Source of the DNA: Arcobacteraceae bacterium
Lineage (GTDB): Bacteria > Campylobacterota > Campylobacteria > Campylobacterales > Arcobacteraceae
NCBI GenBank assembly: GCA_021107755.1
Contig: JAIOSF010000004.1
Location: 62,001 to 126,000, forward strand
Direction of reading: 5' to 3'
Length of the DNA: 64,000 nucleotides
How positions within the stretch are numbered: the first letter of the stretch is position 1; the number at the start of each line of letters is the position of its first letter. Positions 52,631-62,039 of the stretch are shown piece after piece. The notes below the pieces were generated by a model, which worked only from the letters and a program-made list of their open reading frames with translations, did no database searches and had not been told where the DNA came from. A program made the position numbers and the translations under genes.

Positions 52631-55381
52631 ATGTCACAAGATACACAATCAATAGATTATAAAAATACCTTACAATTACCAACTACAAGTTTTCCAATGA
52701 GAGGAAGCTTACCACATAACGAACCAAAACAATATAAGCTTTGGGACGATGAAAAAGTTTATGAAAAAATGAAACAAAATAGAGTAGGATGTGAAACTTT
52801 TACTCTACACGATGGACCTCCTTATGCAAATGGTAATACACATATAGGACATGCACTCAATAAAGTACTAAAAGATATCATTGTTAAATACCATTATTTT
52901 GATGGAAAATCAACTAGATACACTCCAGGTTGGGATTGTCATGGTTTACCAATTGAGCAAAAAGTTGAAGAGAAGATTGGTGGAAAAAAGAAAAAAGAGT
53001 TACCAAAATCAAAATTAAGAGAACTTTGTCGAAACCATGCTTCTAAATTTATCGATATTCAAAGAGATGAGTTTAAAGCTTTAGGTGTAATTGGTGATTG
53101 GGAAAATCCATATTTAACAATGGATTTTAAATTTGAAGCAAATATCTATAGAGAACTTATAGCTATTGCTAAACAAGGATTATTAATCCAAAGAAGCAAA
53201 CCTGTTTATTGGTCATGGGCAGCACAAACAGCTTTAGCTGAAGCAGAAGTTGAATATGAGGATAAAGTGAGTCCATCTATCTATGTAGCATTTAAGTTAC
53301 AAGATAAAGATGAAAGTGTAATTATCTGGACAACAACACCTTGGACACTTCCTGCAAATACTGGAATTGCTCTTAATGGTGAAGAGACTTATGTGAAAAC
53401 AACTGATGGTTTTATAGTTGCAAAAAAACTATATAATTTTTGTATTGAAAATGAGATAGTAAAAGGTGAAGTTATTGAAGATATTGATCCAAAAACTTTA
53501 GAAAACAGTTTTGCAATCAACCCATTAAATGGAAGAAAATCTACAATTGTTTTAGGTGATCATGTATTAATGGATAGTGGTACTGGTGCAGTACATACAG
53601 CACCAGGTCACGGTGAAGATGATTATAAAGTTGGTTTAAAATATGGACTTGAAGTTATTATGCCAGTTGGTGCAAATGGTGCTTATGATAATACAATAGT
53701 GAGAGAGAATTTATTACCAAATCCAGAAGAGTTTTTAAATGTAAATGTATTTCAAGCAAATGAGAAAATCTTAGAACTTTTAGGTGATGCATTGATACAA
53801 AGAGTTGATATAACTCACTCTTATCCTCATTGTTGGAGAACACATAAGCCAGTTATTTTTAGAGCTACTAAACAATGGTTTATAGCTATGGATGAGCCTT
53901 ATGGGAAAAAAGGGAAGACTTTAAGAGAGAATGCTTTAGATGCCATAGAAGATGTTGAATTTTTTCCAGCGCATGGTAAAAATAGATTAAAAACTATGGT
54001 AGAGGGGCGACCTGATTGGTGTATCTCAAGACAAAGAGATTGGGGAGTTCCTATTGCATTTTTTAGAAATAAACTTACTGATGAGATAGTTTATGATGAA
54101 AGAGTTTTAAACTATGTTGCGATGATTTTTGAAACTCACGGGTGTGATGCTTGGTATGATATGGAGATTAAAGATTTATTATTCCCAGGAAGTGGACTCA
54201 ATCCTGATGACTTAGAAAAAACTATGGATATTCTTGATGTTTGGTTTGATAGTGGTTCTACACAAAATGCAGTTTTACGAAGTGGAAACTATGATGCAGG
54301 AACATATCCAGCAGATATGTATCTTGAAGGGAGTGACCAACATAGAGGTTGGTTCCAATCTTCACTTTTAACTTCTTTAGCTTCAAGTGAAATTGCACCT
54401 TATAAATCTGTCCTTACCCATGGTTTTACTGTGGATGCTAAGGGTGAGAAGATGTCAAAATCTAAAGGGAATGTTGTAGCTCCTGATAAAGTTTTAAAAG
54501 AGTATGGTTCTGAAATTTTAAGAATGTGGGTTGCAATGTCTGATTATCAATCTGATTTAAAAATCTCTGATGGTATTTTAAAGCAGATGGCAGAGCAATA
54601 TAGAAAAATAAGAAATACTGGAAAAATTCTACTTGGTAATATCAATGATTTAGAAGAGATAGCATCTCTTGATACTATGAGTGAAGTTGATTTATGGATT
54701 TTAGATAAAGCACAAAAAGTATTTACAGAAGTTGATGAGAGCTTTAGAGAATATGATTATAGTCGTGGTTTAAATAGATTAAATCACTTTTTAGTAGCTG
54801 AGTTATCAAATGTATATATAGATGTGTGTAAAGATAAAATGTATTGTGATGGAAAAGACTCAGTAACAAGAGTTGCAAGTGTAAGTGCTATGGCAATGAT
54901 TGCAAAAGCTTTCATAACTACTTTAGCACCGGTTTTAACATACACAATGGATGAGTTGATTCAACACGCACCAAAAGTTATCACTGATGGTGTGACATCT
55001 ATTTTTGATATGCAAAAATACTATTTACCGGAAGTTAAAATAAATCTTAATGAAATACATTTATTAGATGCAAAAAGTAAATTTGCAGAAATAAAAGATA
55101 AACTTAACAAAGAGAAAGTGATAAAATCAACTTTAGAGTTAGTTATATATACAAATAGTGAAGATATATTAGCAATGGATAGTACTCTAGCTGAAGACTG
55201 GTTTGTTGTGAGTAAAATAATTTCAGATAAACAAGAAGAGAACTTAGGTTGTTTTGAGGTTGATGGAAAAACTTTTGAGGTTTATAGAGCAAGTGAACAT
55301 AAATGTCCAAGATGTTGGAAATTTAGAGCAGTTACTGAAGAGAAATTATGTGAAAGATGTGACGGGGTTGTAAACTCTTAA
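52631..55381 (+). CDS. ileS: Isoleucyl-tRNA synthetase
   Basis: This 916-residue class I synthetase has HIGH at 71-74, KMSKS at 607-611, an editing domain with WTTTPWTLPANTGIA, and a C-terminal zinc site of two Cys pairs (CPRC and CERC). It charges tRNA-Ile and clears valine. A 34-residue frame begins immediately after its stop. Confidence 0.98.
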   Translation: MSQDTQSIDYKNTLQLPTTSFPMRGSLPHNEPKQYKLWDDEKVYEKMKQNRVGCETFTLHDGPPYANGNTHIGHALNKVLKDIIVKYHYFDGKSTRYTPGWDCHGLPIEQKVEEKIGGKKKKELPKSKLRELCRNHASKFIDIQRDEFKALGVIGDWENPYLTMDFKFEANIYRELIAIAKQGLLIQRSKPVYWSWAAQTALAEAEVEYEDKVSPSIYVAFKLQDKDESVIIWTTTPWTLPANTGIALNGEETYVKTTDGFIVAKKLYNFCIENEIVKGEVIEDIDPKTLENSFAINPLNGRKSTIVLGDHVLMDSGTGAVHTAPGHGEDDYKVGLKYGLEVIMPVGANGAYDNTIVRENLLPNPEEFLNVNVFQANEKILELLGDALIQRVDITHSYPHCWRTHKPVIFRATKQWFIAMDEPYGKKGKTLRENALDAIEDVEFFPAHGKNRLKTMVEGRPDWCISRQRDWGVPIAFFRNKLTDEIVYDERVLNYVAMIFETHGCDAWYDMEIKDLLFPGSGLNPDDLEKTMDILDVWFDSGSTQNAVLRSGNYDAGTYPADMYLEGSDQHRGWFQSSLLTSLASSEIAPYKSVLTHGFTVDAKGEKMSKSKGNVVAPDKVLKEYGSEILRMWVAMSDYQSDLKISDGILKQMAEQYRKIRNTGKILLGNINDLEEIASLDTMSEVDLWILDKAQKVFTEVDESFREYDYSRGLNRLNHFLVAELSNVYIDVCKDKMYCDGKDSVTRVASVSAMAMIAKAFITTLAPVLTYTMDELIQHAPKVITDGVTSIFDMQKYYLPEVKINLNEIHLLDAKSKFAEIKDKLNKEKVIKSTLELVIYTNSEDILAMDSTLAEDWFVVSKIISDKQEENLGCFEVDGKTFEVYRASEHKCPRCWKFRAVTEEKLCERCDGVVNS

Positions 55382-55486
55382 ATGGAGCAGCCAGTTACAA
55401 TAGAATTTGTATTTCAAACAATAGGTGTAGTACTAGCTATTACAGCTATAGGGATAATATTAGTAAAATATAAAAGTAAAATATAA
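55382..55486 (+). CDS. 34-residue membrane peptide between ileS and nfu
   Basis: ATG directly follows the ileS stop and gives MEQPVTIEFVFQTIGVV, then a single hydrophobic helix (about 10 to 28), and ends KYKSKI. The gap between ileS and nfu is otherwise unexplained. The ribosome site is weak, so it would rely on coupling to ileS. The sequence looks like a real single-pass miniprotein (hydrophobic core, basic C-terminus), but it could be chance. Confidence 0.45.
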   Translation: MEQPVTIEFVFQTIGVVLAITAIGIILVKYKSKI

Positions 55487-55497
55487 AAGGATTTTTG

Positions 55498-55773
55498 ATG
55501 AGTATGCCATTTACAGACGAAGATTTACAACAACCTGTAAGTAATATCATTCAAAACAAGATTGCACCAATGTTGGCCAAAGATGGTGGCGCAATTGCAT
55601 TACTTAAAATAAATAATGGTAAAATATATGTACAGTTACAGGGTGCATGTGTAGGGTGTGCTGCAAGTGGGAGTACACTAAAGTTTATAGTTGAAAAAGA
55701 ATTAAAAGAAGCTATACACCCTGATTTAGAAATAGTAAATGTACCTCAAGGTATGGAAGAAGAGATAAAATGA
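55498..55773 (+). CDS. NifU-like (Nfu) iron-sulfur scaffold
   Basis: This 91-residue Nfu domain has VSNIIQNKIAPMLAKDGGAI, then GACVGCAASG with Cys51 and Cys54 as the cluster ligands. The ATG at 55498 is preferred to the in-frame TTG one codon earlier. It stores or delivers Fe-S clusters. It overlaps the next gene by 4 bases, and the nfu-TPR-murE order recurs in Campylobacter. Confidence 0.92.
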   Translation: MSMPFTDEDLQQPVSNIIQNKIAPMLAKDGGAIALLKINNGKIYVQLQGACVGCAASGSTLKFIVEKELKEAIHPDLEIVNVPQGMEEEIK

Positions 55774-56360
55774 TTAATGTAGAAAAATTATTAAAACAAG
55801 CTCATTCATATTTTAGTGCAAAAGAGTATGACAAAGCATTATTTTTATATTCACAAGTATCATCAACGCAACCAAAAAATATAGAGTATCAGATTTATTG
55901 TCTTTTGTGTGATGTAGGATTTGAAAATGATAAAAAAGCACAAAACTTATTTGACTATTTTATAGTAACAAAAGATGATAAGTTTAAAGAAGCAGTCACT
56001 TATGTACAAGATGTTATTACAGCATATGATGGTGATAATGAAAAGATGATGGGTCTATTAAAAGATATGTCTCATGTAAATGTAGAAGCATTAGATGCAA
56101 TAGAATATAAAGATTTTCAAGAGTTAGTATTAAGTCGTGGTTCATTTAGAGAAGCCTATCAAGATATTATGTTTAGTACAAAAGTTGCGATTACTTCAAA
56201 AGATGATTTGATTGATTTTATAGATAAACTTATTGAAAATAATTTTAGTAATACAGCTTATACATATTTAGATGGTTTTAATGAATTTTTCTCTTATGAT
56301 GAGGAGCTTACAGCACTATATAAAAAACTAGAGAGAAAAAATATTGAAAATAACCAATAG
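55770..56360 (+). CDS. TPR-like helical protein of unknown function
   Basis: This 196-residue all-helical protein has a first hairpin with AHSYFSAKEYDKALFLYSQVS that fits the TPR pattern, followed by several amphipathic helices. No signal peptide. It overlaps nfu by 4 bases and murE by 17. A similar protein lies between the same two genes in Campylobacter (from memory). Function is unknown. Confidence 0.7.
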   Translation: MINVEKLLKQAHSYFSAKEYDKALFLYSQVSSTQPKNIEYQIYCLLCDVGFENDKKAQNLFDYFIVTKDDKFKEAVTYVQDVITAYDGDNEKMMGLLKDMSHVNVEALDAIEYKDFQELVLSRGSFREAYQDIMFSTKVAITSKDDLIDFIDKLIENNFSNTAYTYLDGFNEFFSYDEELTALYKKLERKNIENNQ

Positions 56361-57639
56361 GGATAGAGTATTTACAGACAATTCAAATGAGGCTACAAGT
56401 GAAGTTACTTTTGTAACTTCAAAACAAAATAAAAACTTTGTTCAAAGTGCAAAAGAAAACGGATGTACACAGTTTATAAAAAGTAGTGAGTTAAAAAACT
56501 ATTTTGATTTTTCTACTATAAAAGTTGTTGGTATTACAGGTACTAATGGAAAAACTACAACAGCAGCTGCTATTTATTCTATTCTTTTAGATTTGGGATA
56601 TAAAGTTGCTTTACAAGGTACTCGTGGCTTTTTTATCAATGATGAAAAAATTGAAGATTATAGTTTAACTACACCTGTTCAAATATCAAATTTTCTCCAC
56701 ATTCAAAAAGCTTTAGAAAGAGATTGTGATTTTTTTATTATGGAAGTGAGCTCCCATGCTATAGAGCAAAATAGAATTGAAGGTCTTGATTTTGCTTTGA
56801 AAATCCATACAAATATCACTCAAGATCATCTTGATTATCATAAAACAATTGAAGAATATATCAAGGTAAAAAATAGCTTTTTTTCTGATGAAAGTATGAA
56901 ACTTATCAATAAAGATGATAAAAATATCAAGTTTAATATAAAAAACACTTTTGCCTATGGAGCTGAAAATCCAGCAACTTATAAAGTTACTGCCTATAGT
57001 TTAAAGAATGGACTTCATGTAGCGTTACAACATTTTTCTAATATGGTTCATTTTAGTTCTCCTATGATGGGATTATTTAATGTTTATAATTTAACAGCAG
57101 CAGTTGCAAGTGTGAATCTTTTGACAAAAAAACCACTTCAAGAGATTTGTGATGTGGTTGAGTATTTTGGTGGAGTTGCTGGAAGAATGGAAGTTGTCTC
57201 AACTGAGCCTTTGATTGTAGTAGATTTTGCCCATACACATGATGGTATGAAAGAGGTTTTTAATAGTTTCCAAGATTATGAGATAATAAGTGTTTTTGGT
57301 GCAGGTGGAGATAGGGATAGAACTAAAAGACCTATCATGGGAAAAATGGCAGAACAATTTAGTAAAGAGATAATTGTAACAGCAGATAATCCAAGATTTG
57401 AAGATCCTGATATTATATGTGAGGATATCCTTAAAGGGATAGAAAATAAAGAGAATGTTACTGTTGAACTTAATAGAAAAGAAGCAATCAAAATTGCATT
57501 AGAAAAATCAAAAAACTATAAAAATCCTATAATTTTAGTTTTAGGAAAAGGTGATGAAGAATATCAAATAATATACGATAAAAAACTTCCACAAAATGAT
57601 AAACAAATGATTCAAGAGATATTAAATGAGTACAAATAA
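56344..57639 (+). CDS. murE: UDP-N-acetylmuramoyl-tripeptide synthetase MurE
   Basis: This 431-residue protein uses a TTG start overlapping the TPR gene. It has the ATP loop GITGTNGKTTT, the HLDYHKTIEEYIKVKNSFF segment and the C-terminal DNPRFEDP motif, which is the Mur ligase DNPR diaminopimelate-type signature. It adds meso-diaminopimelate to the peptidoglycan stem. It is shorter than E. coli MurE (495), as usual in the phylum. Confidence 0.95.
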   Translation: MKITNRDRVFTDNSNEATSEVTFVTSKQNKNFVQSAKENGCTQFIKSSELKNYFDFSTIKVVGITGTNGKTTTAAAIYSILLDLGYKVALQGTRGFFINDEKIEDYSLTTPVQISNFLHIQKALERDCDFFIMEVSSHAIEQNRIEGLDFALKIHTNITQDHLDYHKTIEEYIKVKNSFFSDESMKLINKDDKNIKFNIKNTFAYGAENPATYKVTAYSLKNGLHVALQHFSNMVHFSSPMMGLFNVYNLTAAVASVNLLTKKPLQEICDVVEYFGGVAGRMEVVSTEPLIVVDFAHTHDGMKEVFNSFQDYEIISVFGAGGDRDRTKRPIMGKMAEQFSKEIIVTADNPRFEDPDIICEDILKGIENKENVTVELNRKEAIKIALEKSKNYKNPIILVLGKGDEEYQIIYDKKLPQNDKQMIQEILNEYK

Positions 57640-59341
57640 AAAAGTTTTAACAATAGTAATTACAATGCTATTGAGTGTTTCTCTTGTAAGTATTATGGTG
57701 TTTATTTATAATTTTAAACAATTTAGTATAAAAAACACAACAGATAAAGCAATAAGCATAGCTCAAAATGTGAGAGATGGTTTAACAGCTCATATGGTAA
57801 ATGGTACTATGGATAAAAGAGCGCTATTTCTAGATAATATTGCTACCAATCAAAAAATAGAAAATTTTCATCTTTTAAGAGCTCCTTCTGTTGTAAATCA
57901 ATATGGAACAGGGTTTTATGGAGAGACAAGAATATCTTCACTAGAAGAAAAAGTTGTTAAAACAGCAAAACTACAAACTAAACTTATTGAAACTATAGAT
58001 AATGTAATATTAAAAGTGAGTATTCCATATATTGCAAGAGCAGATGCAAAACCTAATTGTCTAGAGTGTCATACTGCTAAAGAGGGTGATGTTCTTGGGG
58101 TTATTAGTATGGACTTAGAGGTAAGTTCAACACGAATGGAAGGTGTATTTATAGCTTCTAAGATTTTGTTTATATTGTTAGTAATTTTAGTTATCTCTAT
58201 TTTTGTAGCAAATTATTTTATAAGACCATATATAAAACTTTTTGATGATTTAGAAAATGGGATATTGCAAGCATATAGAGGTGATTTCTCTTATAAAGTG
58301 GATACTACACTTAAAAATGAAGCTGGAAAAGTTGCAGATAGACTTAATGAGTTATCTGAAATCTATAGGTTTAAAAAGACAATTGAGTTAGACGAAAATA
58401 AAATAGTGATATATAACAGAATTGTTCATATACTTCAAAGTAAATTTAAAATAAGTAAATTTATATTTTTTGAGATTAATAATAAAAATAAAATAAGAGA
58501 GGTTATTTTCGACTCCGCTGATTTAAACGGAATAGAGTTGGATGAAAATGCAAATGTTTGTAGATCATTTAGAACTTCAAATCATGTATATTCAAGTGAC
58601 TTTGATGATTTATGTTTAAATTGTAAACAAAAGTTGAGTGAATATATTTGTTTAAATTATGACATAGATGAGGTAAACTCATTAGTTTTACATATACAAT
58701 CATCATCACAAGAAGAGATAAAAAGAATAAAAGATGAGATACCCGTTATAAGTAACTATTTTGATATGGCGAAACCTGTTATTGAAAGTAAAATACTTAT
58801 GGATATTTTAAAAGAGACAACACTTAGAGACCCAATGACAGGGTTATATAATAGAAGATTTTTAAATGAGCTGTTGGATTCAAATATTACAAGTCGAATA
58901 GTAAATGATAATATACACGCTATTTTGATGATAGATGTTGATTTTTTTAAAAAAGTTAATGATAGTTTTGGACATGATGTTGGAGATGAAGTTATTAAAA
59001 GACTAGCAAAAATTATGAAAGAATCTACTAGAAATTCAGATATCGCTGTTAGATATGGTGGTGAAGAGTTTCTTATATTGTTACAAAACACCACAAAAGA
59101 AAAAACTTTAAAAATTGCAAAAATGATAAATGAGAAGTTTAAATCAGAGGTTTTTAGTGCAAATTCAACCACTTTTTCGAAAACATTAAGTGTTGGAATT
59201 TCTTATTATCCAAGTGATGCAGATACATTATGGAAAGCGATAAAATATGCAGATGATGCACTTTACAATGCGAAGAACAATGGACGAGATAAAGTGGTTG
59301 AGTTTGAGCTTTTTATGCATAGTGGAGGAGAGGATTACTAA
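57626..59341 (+). CDS. Periplasmic heme-c sensor diguanylate cyclase
   Basis: Of 571 residues, a membrane helix (about 8 to 28) is followed by a Tll0287-like (DUF3365) periplasmic domain with a CLECH heme-c site at 145-149. A second helix (about 176 to 198) leads to HAMP, then a GAF-like region (about 260 to 390) containing Cys residues in CRSF, CLNC and YICLN, and a GGDEF domain with GGEEF at 478-482. The inhibitory RxxD site (469-472) is intact. It makes c-di-GMP, probably in response to redox or a gas bound at heme. It overlaps murE by 14 bases. Confidence 0.9.
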   Translation: MSTNKKVLTIVITMLLSVSLVSIMVFIYNFKQFSIKNTTDKAISIAQNVRDGLTAHMVNGTMDKRALFLDNIATNQKIENFHLLRAPSVVNQYGTGFYGETRISSLEEKVVKTAKLQTKLIETIDNVILKVSIPYIARADAKPNCLECHTAKEGDVLGVISMDLEVSSTRMEGVFIASKILFILLVILVISIFVANYFIRPYIKLFDDLENGILQAYRGDFSYKVDTTLKNEAGKVADRLNELSEIYRFKKTIELDENKIVIYNRIVHILQSKFKISKFIFFEINNKNKIREVIFDSADLNGIELDENANVCRSFRTSNHVYSSDFDDLCLNCKQKLSEYICLNYDIDEVNSLVLHIQSSSQEEIKRIKDEIPVISNYFDMAKPVIESKILMDILKETTLRDPMTGLYNRRFLNELLDSNITSRIVNDNIHAILMIDVDFFKKVNDSFGHDVGDEVIKRLAKIMKESTRNSDIAVRYGGEEFLILLQNTTKEKTLKIAKMINEKFKSEVFSANSTTFSKTLSVGISYYPSDADTLWKAIKYADDALYNAKNNGRDKVVEFELFMHSGGEDY

Positions 59342-59425
59342 AAATATCATTTTAGATAGTTTTAAGTAATCTCGGATAAAATTCGCGAATAAAATAAAAT
59401 TTAAAGATAAACAAAGGAAATAAAT

Positions 59426-59788
59426 ATGGAAATGCCACAAATACCACAACCAACATTTTATATATTCAAATGTGAACAAAGTGCACCTCCTGGGATGCCA
59501 AAACCATCATGTGTAAGTGAACAAACAAGAGATTTGTTTAATCATATGGCACAATCAATGATGCAAAAAGGTCTTATGGGACCAGTGCAACCAATAAGAA
59601 CAAGTTGTTTAGGAAGATGTCAAATGGGTCCAGTTATGCTTGTAGAACCAGGACATCACATGTATGTGCAGTTAGATAAGGAAAAAATAGATAGAATTAT
59701 AGATGAACATCTAATTGGTGGAAATCCAATACAAGAGTATATTATCCCTGAACAATTCTGGGGTGAGCCTCTATCTTTGGCAAAATAA
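59426..59788 (+). CDS. Thioredoxin-like [2Fe-2S] ferredoxin
   Basis: This 120-residue protein has cysteines C16, C29, C61 and C65 in the pattern of the thioredoxin-fold [2Fe-2S] ferredoxins, with [18 protein letters not shown] as the second pair. It carries one low-potential electron. It sits 8 bases upstream of panD; no redox partner is adjacent. Confidence 0.85.
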   Translation: MEMPQIPQPTFYIFKCEQSAPPGMPKPSCVSEQTRDLFNHMAQSMMQKGLMGPVQPIRTSCLGRCQMGPVMLVEPGHHMYVQLDKEKIDRIIDEHLIGGNPIQEYIIPEQFWGEPLSLAK

Positions 59789-59796
59789 GGATAAGA

Positions 59797-60177
59797 ATGA
59801 CATTTGATATGTTGTATAGTAAAATTCATAGAGCTACAGTAAGTGACGCAAACCTTAATTATGTAGGTTCTATAACTATAGATGAAGACTTGCTTGATGC
59901 AGCAGCTCTTAGAGTTGGTCAAAAAGTAGAGATAGTAAATGTAAATAATGGTGAGCGATTTTCAACTTATGTTATAAAAGGGAAGCGTGGAAGTAAAGAT
60001 ATGTGTCTTAATGGAGCAGCTGCTAGAAAAGTTGAAATTGGTGATAAGATTATTGTTATTGCATATGCTTCATACCATAGTGATGAATTAGAAAACTATA
60101 AACCAATAGTAGTTCATGTAGATGAAAAAAATAATATAAGTGAAATTACAAACGAACTTATAGGGAGTGATCATTAA
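59797..60177 (+). CDS. panD: Aspartate 1-decarboxylase proenzyme
   Basis: This 126-residue protein has the self-cleavage site Gly24-Ser25 in YVGSITID, with Lys9 and Tyr22 nearby and [10 protein letters not shown] later on. Ser25 becomes the pyruvoyl cofactor. It makes beta-alanine for pantothenate. It overlaps the ybaB-like gene by one base. Confidence 0.96.
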   Translation: MTFDMLYSKIHRATVSDANLNYVGSITIDEDLLDAAALRVGQKVEIVNVNNGERFSTYVIKGKRGSKDMCLNGAAARKVEIGDKIIVIAYASYHSDELENYKPIVVHVDEKNNISEITNELIGSDH

Positions 60178-60494
60178 TGTTTGAGGGTATTGATTTAAGT
60201 AAAATTAACCTAAATGAGATGATGGGTCAAGTGCAAGAGATGACTGAAAAAGCCAAGGCTGAAGGTGCAAAACAAGTATTTACTTCAAAAGTTGGTGGAG
60301 GTATGATTGAACTTTCTATTAATGGTAACTCTGAAGTTACTGATTTACAAATAGATGATTCTCTTCTTGAAGATAAAGATTCGTTACAAATACTCCTTAT
60401 AAGTGCAATGAATGATGTAATTAAACAAAGTGATGAAGCTAAAAAATCAATGGCTATGAATATGATGGGTGGAATAAACCCTTTTGCAAAATAG
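60177..60494 (+). CDS. YbaB/EbfC-family nucleoid-associated protein
   Basis: This 105-residue protein has the YbaB pattern: an N-terminal helix with MMGQVQEMTEKAKAEGAKQ, three strands and a C-terminal helix with NDVIKQSDEAKKSMA. It binds DNA as a dimer. It sits between panD and ispA. Confidence 0.9.
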   Translation: MFEGIDLSKINLNEMMGQVQEMTEKAKAEGAKQVFTSKVGGGMIELSINGNSEVTDLQIDDSLLEDKDSLQILLISAMNDVIKQSDEAKKSMAMNMMGGINPFAK

Positions 60495-60501
60495 GTAAAA
60501 A

Positions 60502-61371
60502 GTGAAGAGTGAAGAGTTACTAAATCAATTTGAAGAGTATTTATTAAATAATCTTCCATCTTCAAATACTTTTCATCCAATCTTTGAAAAAGCATTACAA
60601 GATATGCTCACTGCAGGTGGAAAAAGATTTCGACCTATGCTTATACTTTCAATTGTAGATGCTATAGAGCCTCTTTTAACTAAAAATGCACTTCCTGTAG
60701 CACTTGGAGTTGAGTATCTTCATACATACTCTTTAATCCATGATGATTTACCCTCAATGGACAATGCAGATTTAAGAAGAGGTCATCCAACTTTACATAA
60801 AACTTATGATGAAGTGACTGCAATACTAGTTGGAGATGCTCTCAATACACATAGCTTTAATCTTCTTGCAAATGCACCACTAAGCAATGATGTCAAAATA
60901 GAGCTTATTAAAACACTAAGTAGTGATGGTGGAATTGATGGGATGATTATTGGTCAAGCTATTGATTGTTATTTTGAAAATCAAAAAATTTCTTTGGATA
61001 AGTTAGAATTTCTCCATATTCATAAAACAGCAAAATTAATAGCTGCAAGTTTAAAAATGGGTGCAATTATTAGTAATTTACCTTATGAGCTTCAAGAGAA
61101 ACTTTATGCTTTTGGTATCGATATAGGATTGTTATTTCAAATACAAGATGATATTATAGATGAGGTTCAAAGTGAAGTTCAAGCTGGTAAAACTACATCA
61201 AATGATTCAAGTAAAAATTCATTTGTAAATCTACTTGGTTTAGATGGTGCAATAAAAAGTGCTAATGAACTATCTCATAAATGTAATGCCACTTTAAATA
61301 ACTTTGGTAATAATATAAATGAAAATTTAAATGAATTATTATCAAAATATCTTAATAGACATCTTGTCTAA
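60502..61371 (+). CDS. ispA: Farnesyl/geranylgeranyl diphosphate synthase
   Basis: This 289-residue protein uses a GTG start. It has the first Asp-rich motif in HDDLPSMDNADLRRG, the GKRFRP motif and the second Asp-rich motif QDDIIDE. It condenses isopentenyl units. The ybaB-ispA neighbourhood recalls Campylobacter. Confidence 0.94.
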   Translation: MKSEELLNQFEEYLLNNLPSSNTFHPIFEKALQDMLTAGGKRFRPMLILSIVDAIEPLLTKNALPVALGVEYLHTYSLIHDDLPSMDNADLRRGHPTLHKTYDEVTAILVGDALNTHSFNLLANAPLSNDVKIELIKTLSSDGGIDGMIIGQAIDCYFENQKISLDKLEFLHIHKTAKLIAASLKMGAIISNLPYELQEKLYAFGIDIGLLFQIQDDIIDEVQSEVQAGKTTSNDSSKNSFVNLLGLDGAIKSANELSHKCNATLNNFGNNINENLNELLSKYLNRHLV

Positions 61372-61409
61372 TATATAATAGATTAAATTTATTAATTATT
61401 AAGAAATAT

Positions 61410-61442
61410 TATAATACTATTTAAAAATTGACCAATGGTCAA
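61410..61442 (+). promoter_or_regulatory. Promoter and operator of the TetR-efflux operon
   Basis: A TATAAT -10 at 61410-61415 predicts a start near 61422. A perfect palindrome TTGACCAATGGTCAA at 61428-61442 lies just downstream, in the leader before the TetR ATG. It is well placed for TetR self-repression. Confidence 0.7.
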
Positions 61443-61454
61443 AAAAGGTGTTAT

Positions 61455-62036
61455 ATGTCTAAACAATTAAAAAAAATTAATAAAAGAAAAGCAATAGCAA
61501 AATCAACTTGTGATCTTTTTATAACAAAAGGTTTTGTTAATATCTCCATAAGTGAAATAGCCAAAGTTGCAGGTATCGGAAAAGGTACCATATATGAATA
61601 TTTTACTAATAAAGAGGATATCATCTTTGAACTTATGAGTTGTTTACAAGAAGATTATGATCCTAAACTAAAAGAGAGTTTACAAAATAGTCAATCTATA
61701 AATGAAAAAATAAAATATCTTTTTTCTTTATATTTAAGTGATCATCCTACCGTTAAAACACAACGACAAATATATAAAGAGTTTTTAGCAGTAACACTCA
61801 ATAATCCAAGTGCTGCTATTATAGAATATCAAAATAATATGATGGAAAAATATACGAATATTTTATTAGAGATAATACAAGAGGGTATTGAAAATAATGA
61901 ATTGAAAGAAAGTGCTGTACATTTTATACCTAGTATTTTTGCTACGATGGATGGTTTTTTTATATCTCGAAAACCAAAAGATATTATTATAGAGTATATT
62001 GATAATTTATCTAATTTATTAAAAAAAGAGGAATAG
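61455..62036 (+). CDS. TetR-family repressor of the efflux operon
   Basis: From the ATG at 61455, this 193-residue protein has the N-terminal HTH with GFVNISISEIAKVAGIGKGTIYEYFTNKED typical of TetR (shown as the region only) and a helical ligand domain. An in-frame TTG at 61428 lies in the operator, so it was rejected as the start. It probably represses itself and the TolC and adaptor genes downstream, released by a small molecule. Confidence 0.9.
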   Translation: MSKQLKKINKRKAIAKSTCDLFITKGFVNISISEIAKVAGIGKGTIYEYFTNKEDIIFELMSCLQEDYDPKLKESLQNSQSINEKIKYLFSLYLSDHPTVKTQRQIYKEFLAVTLNNPSAAIIEYQNNMMEKYTNILLEIIQEGIENNELKESAVHFIPSIFATMDGFFISRKPKDIIIEYIDNLSNLLKKEE

Positions 62037-62039
62037 GTG

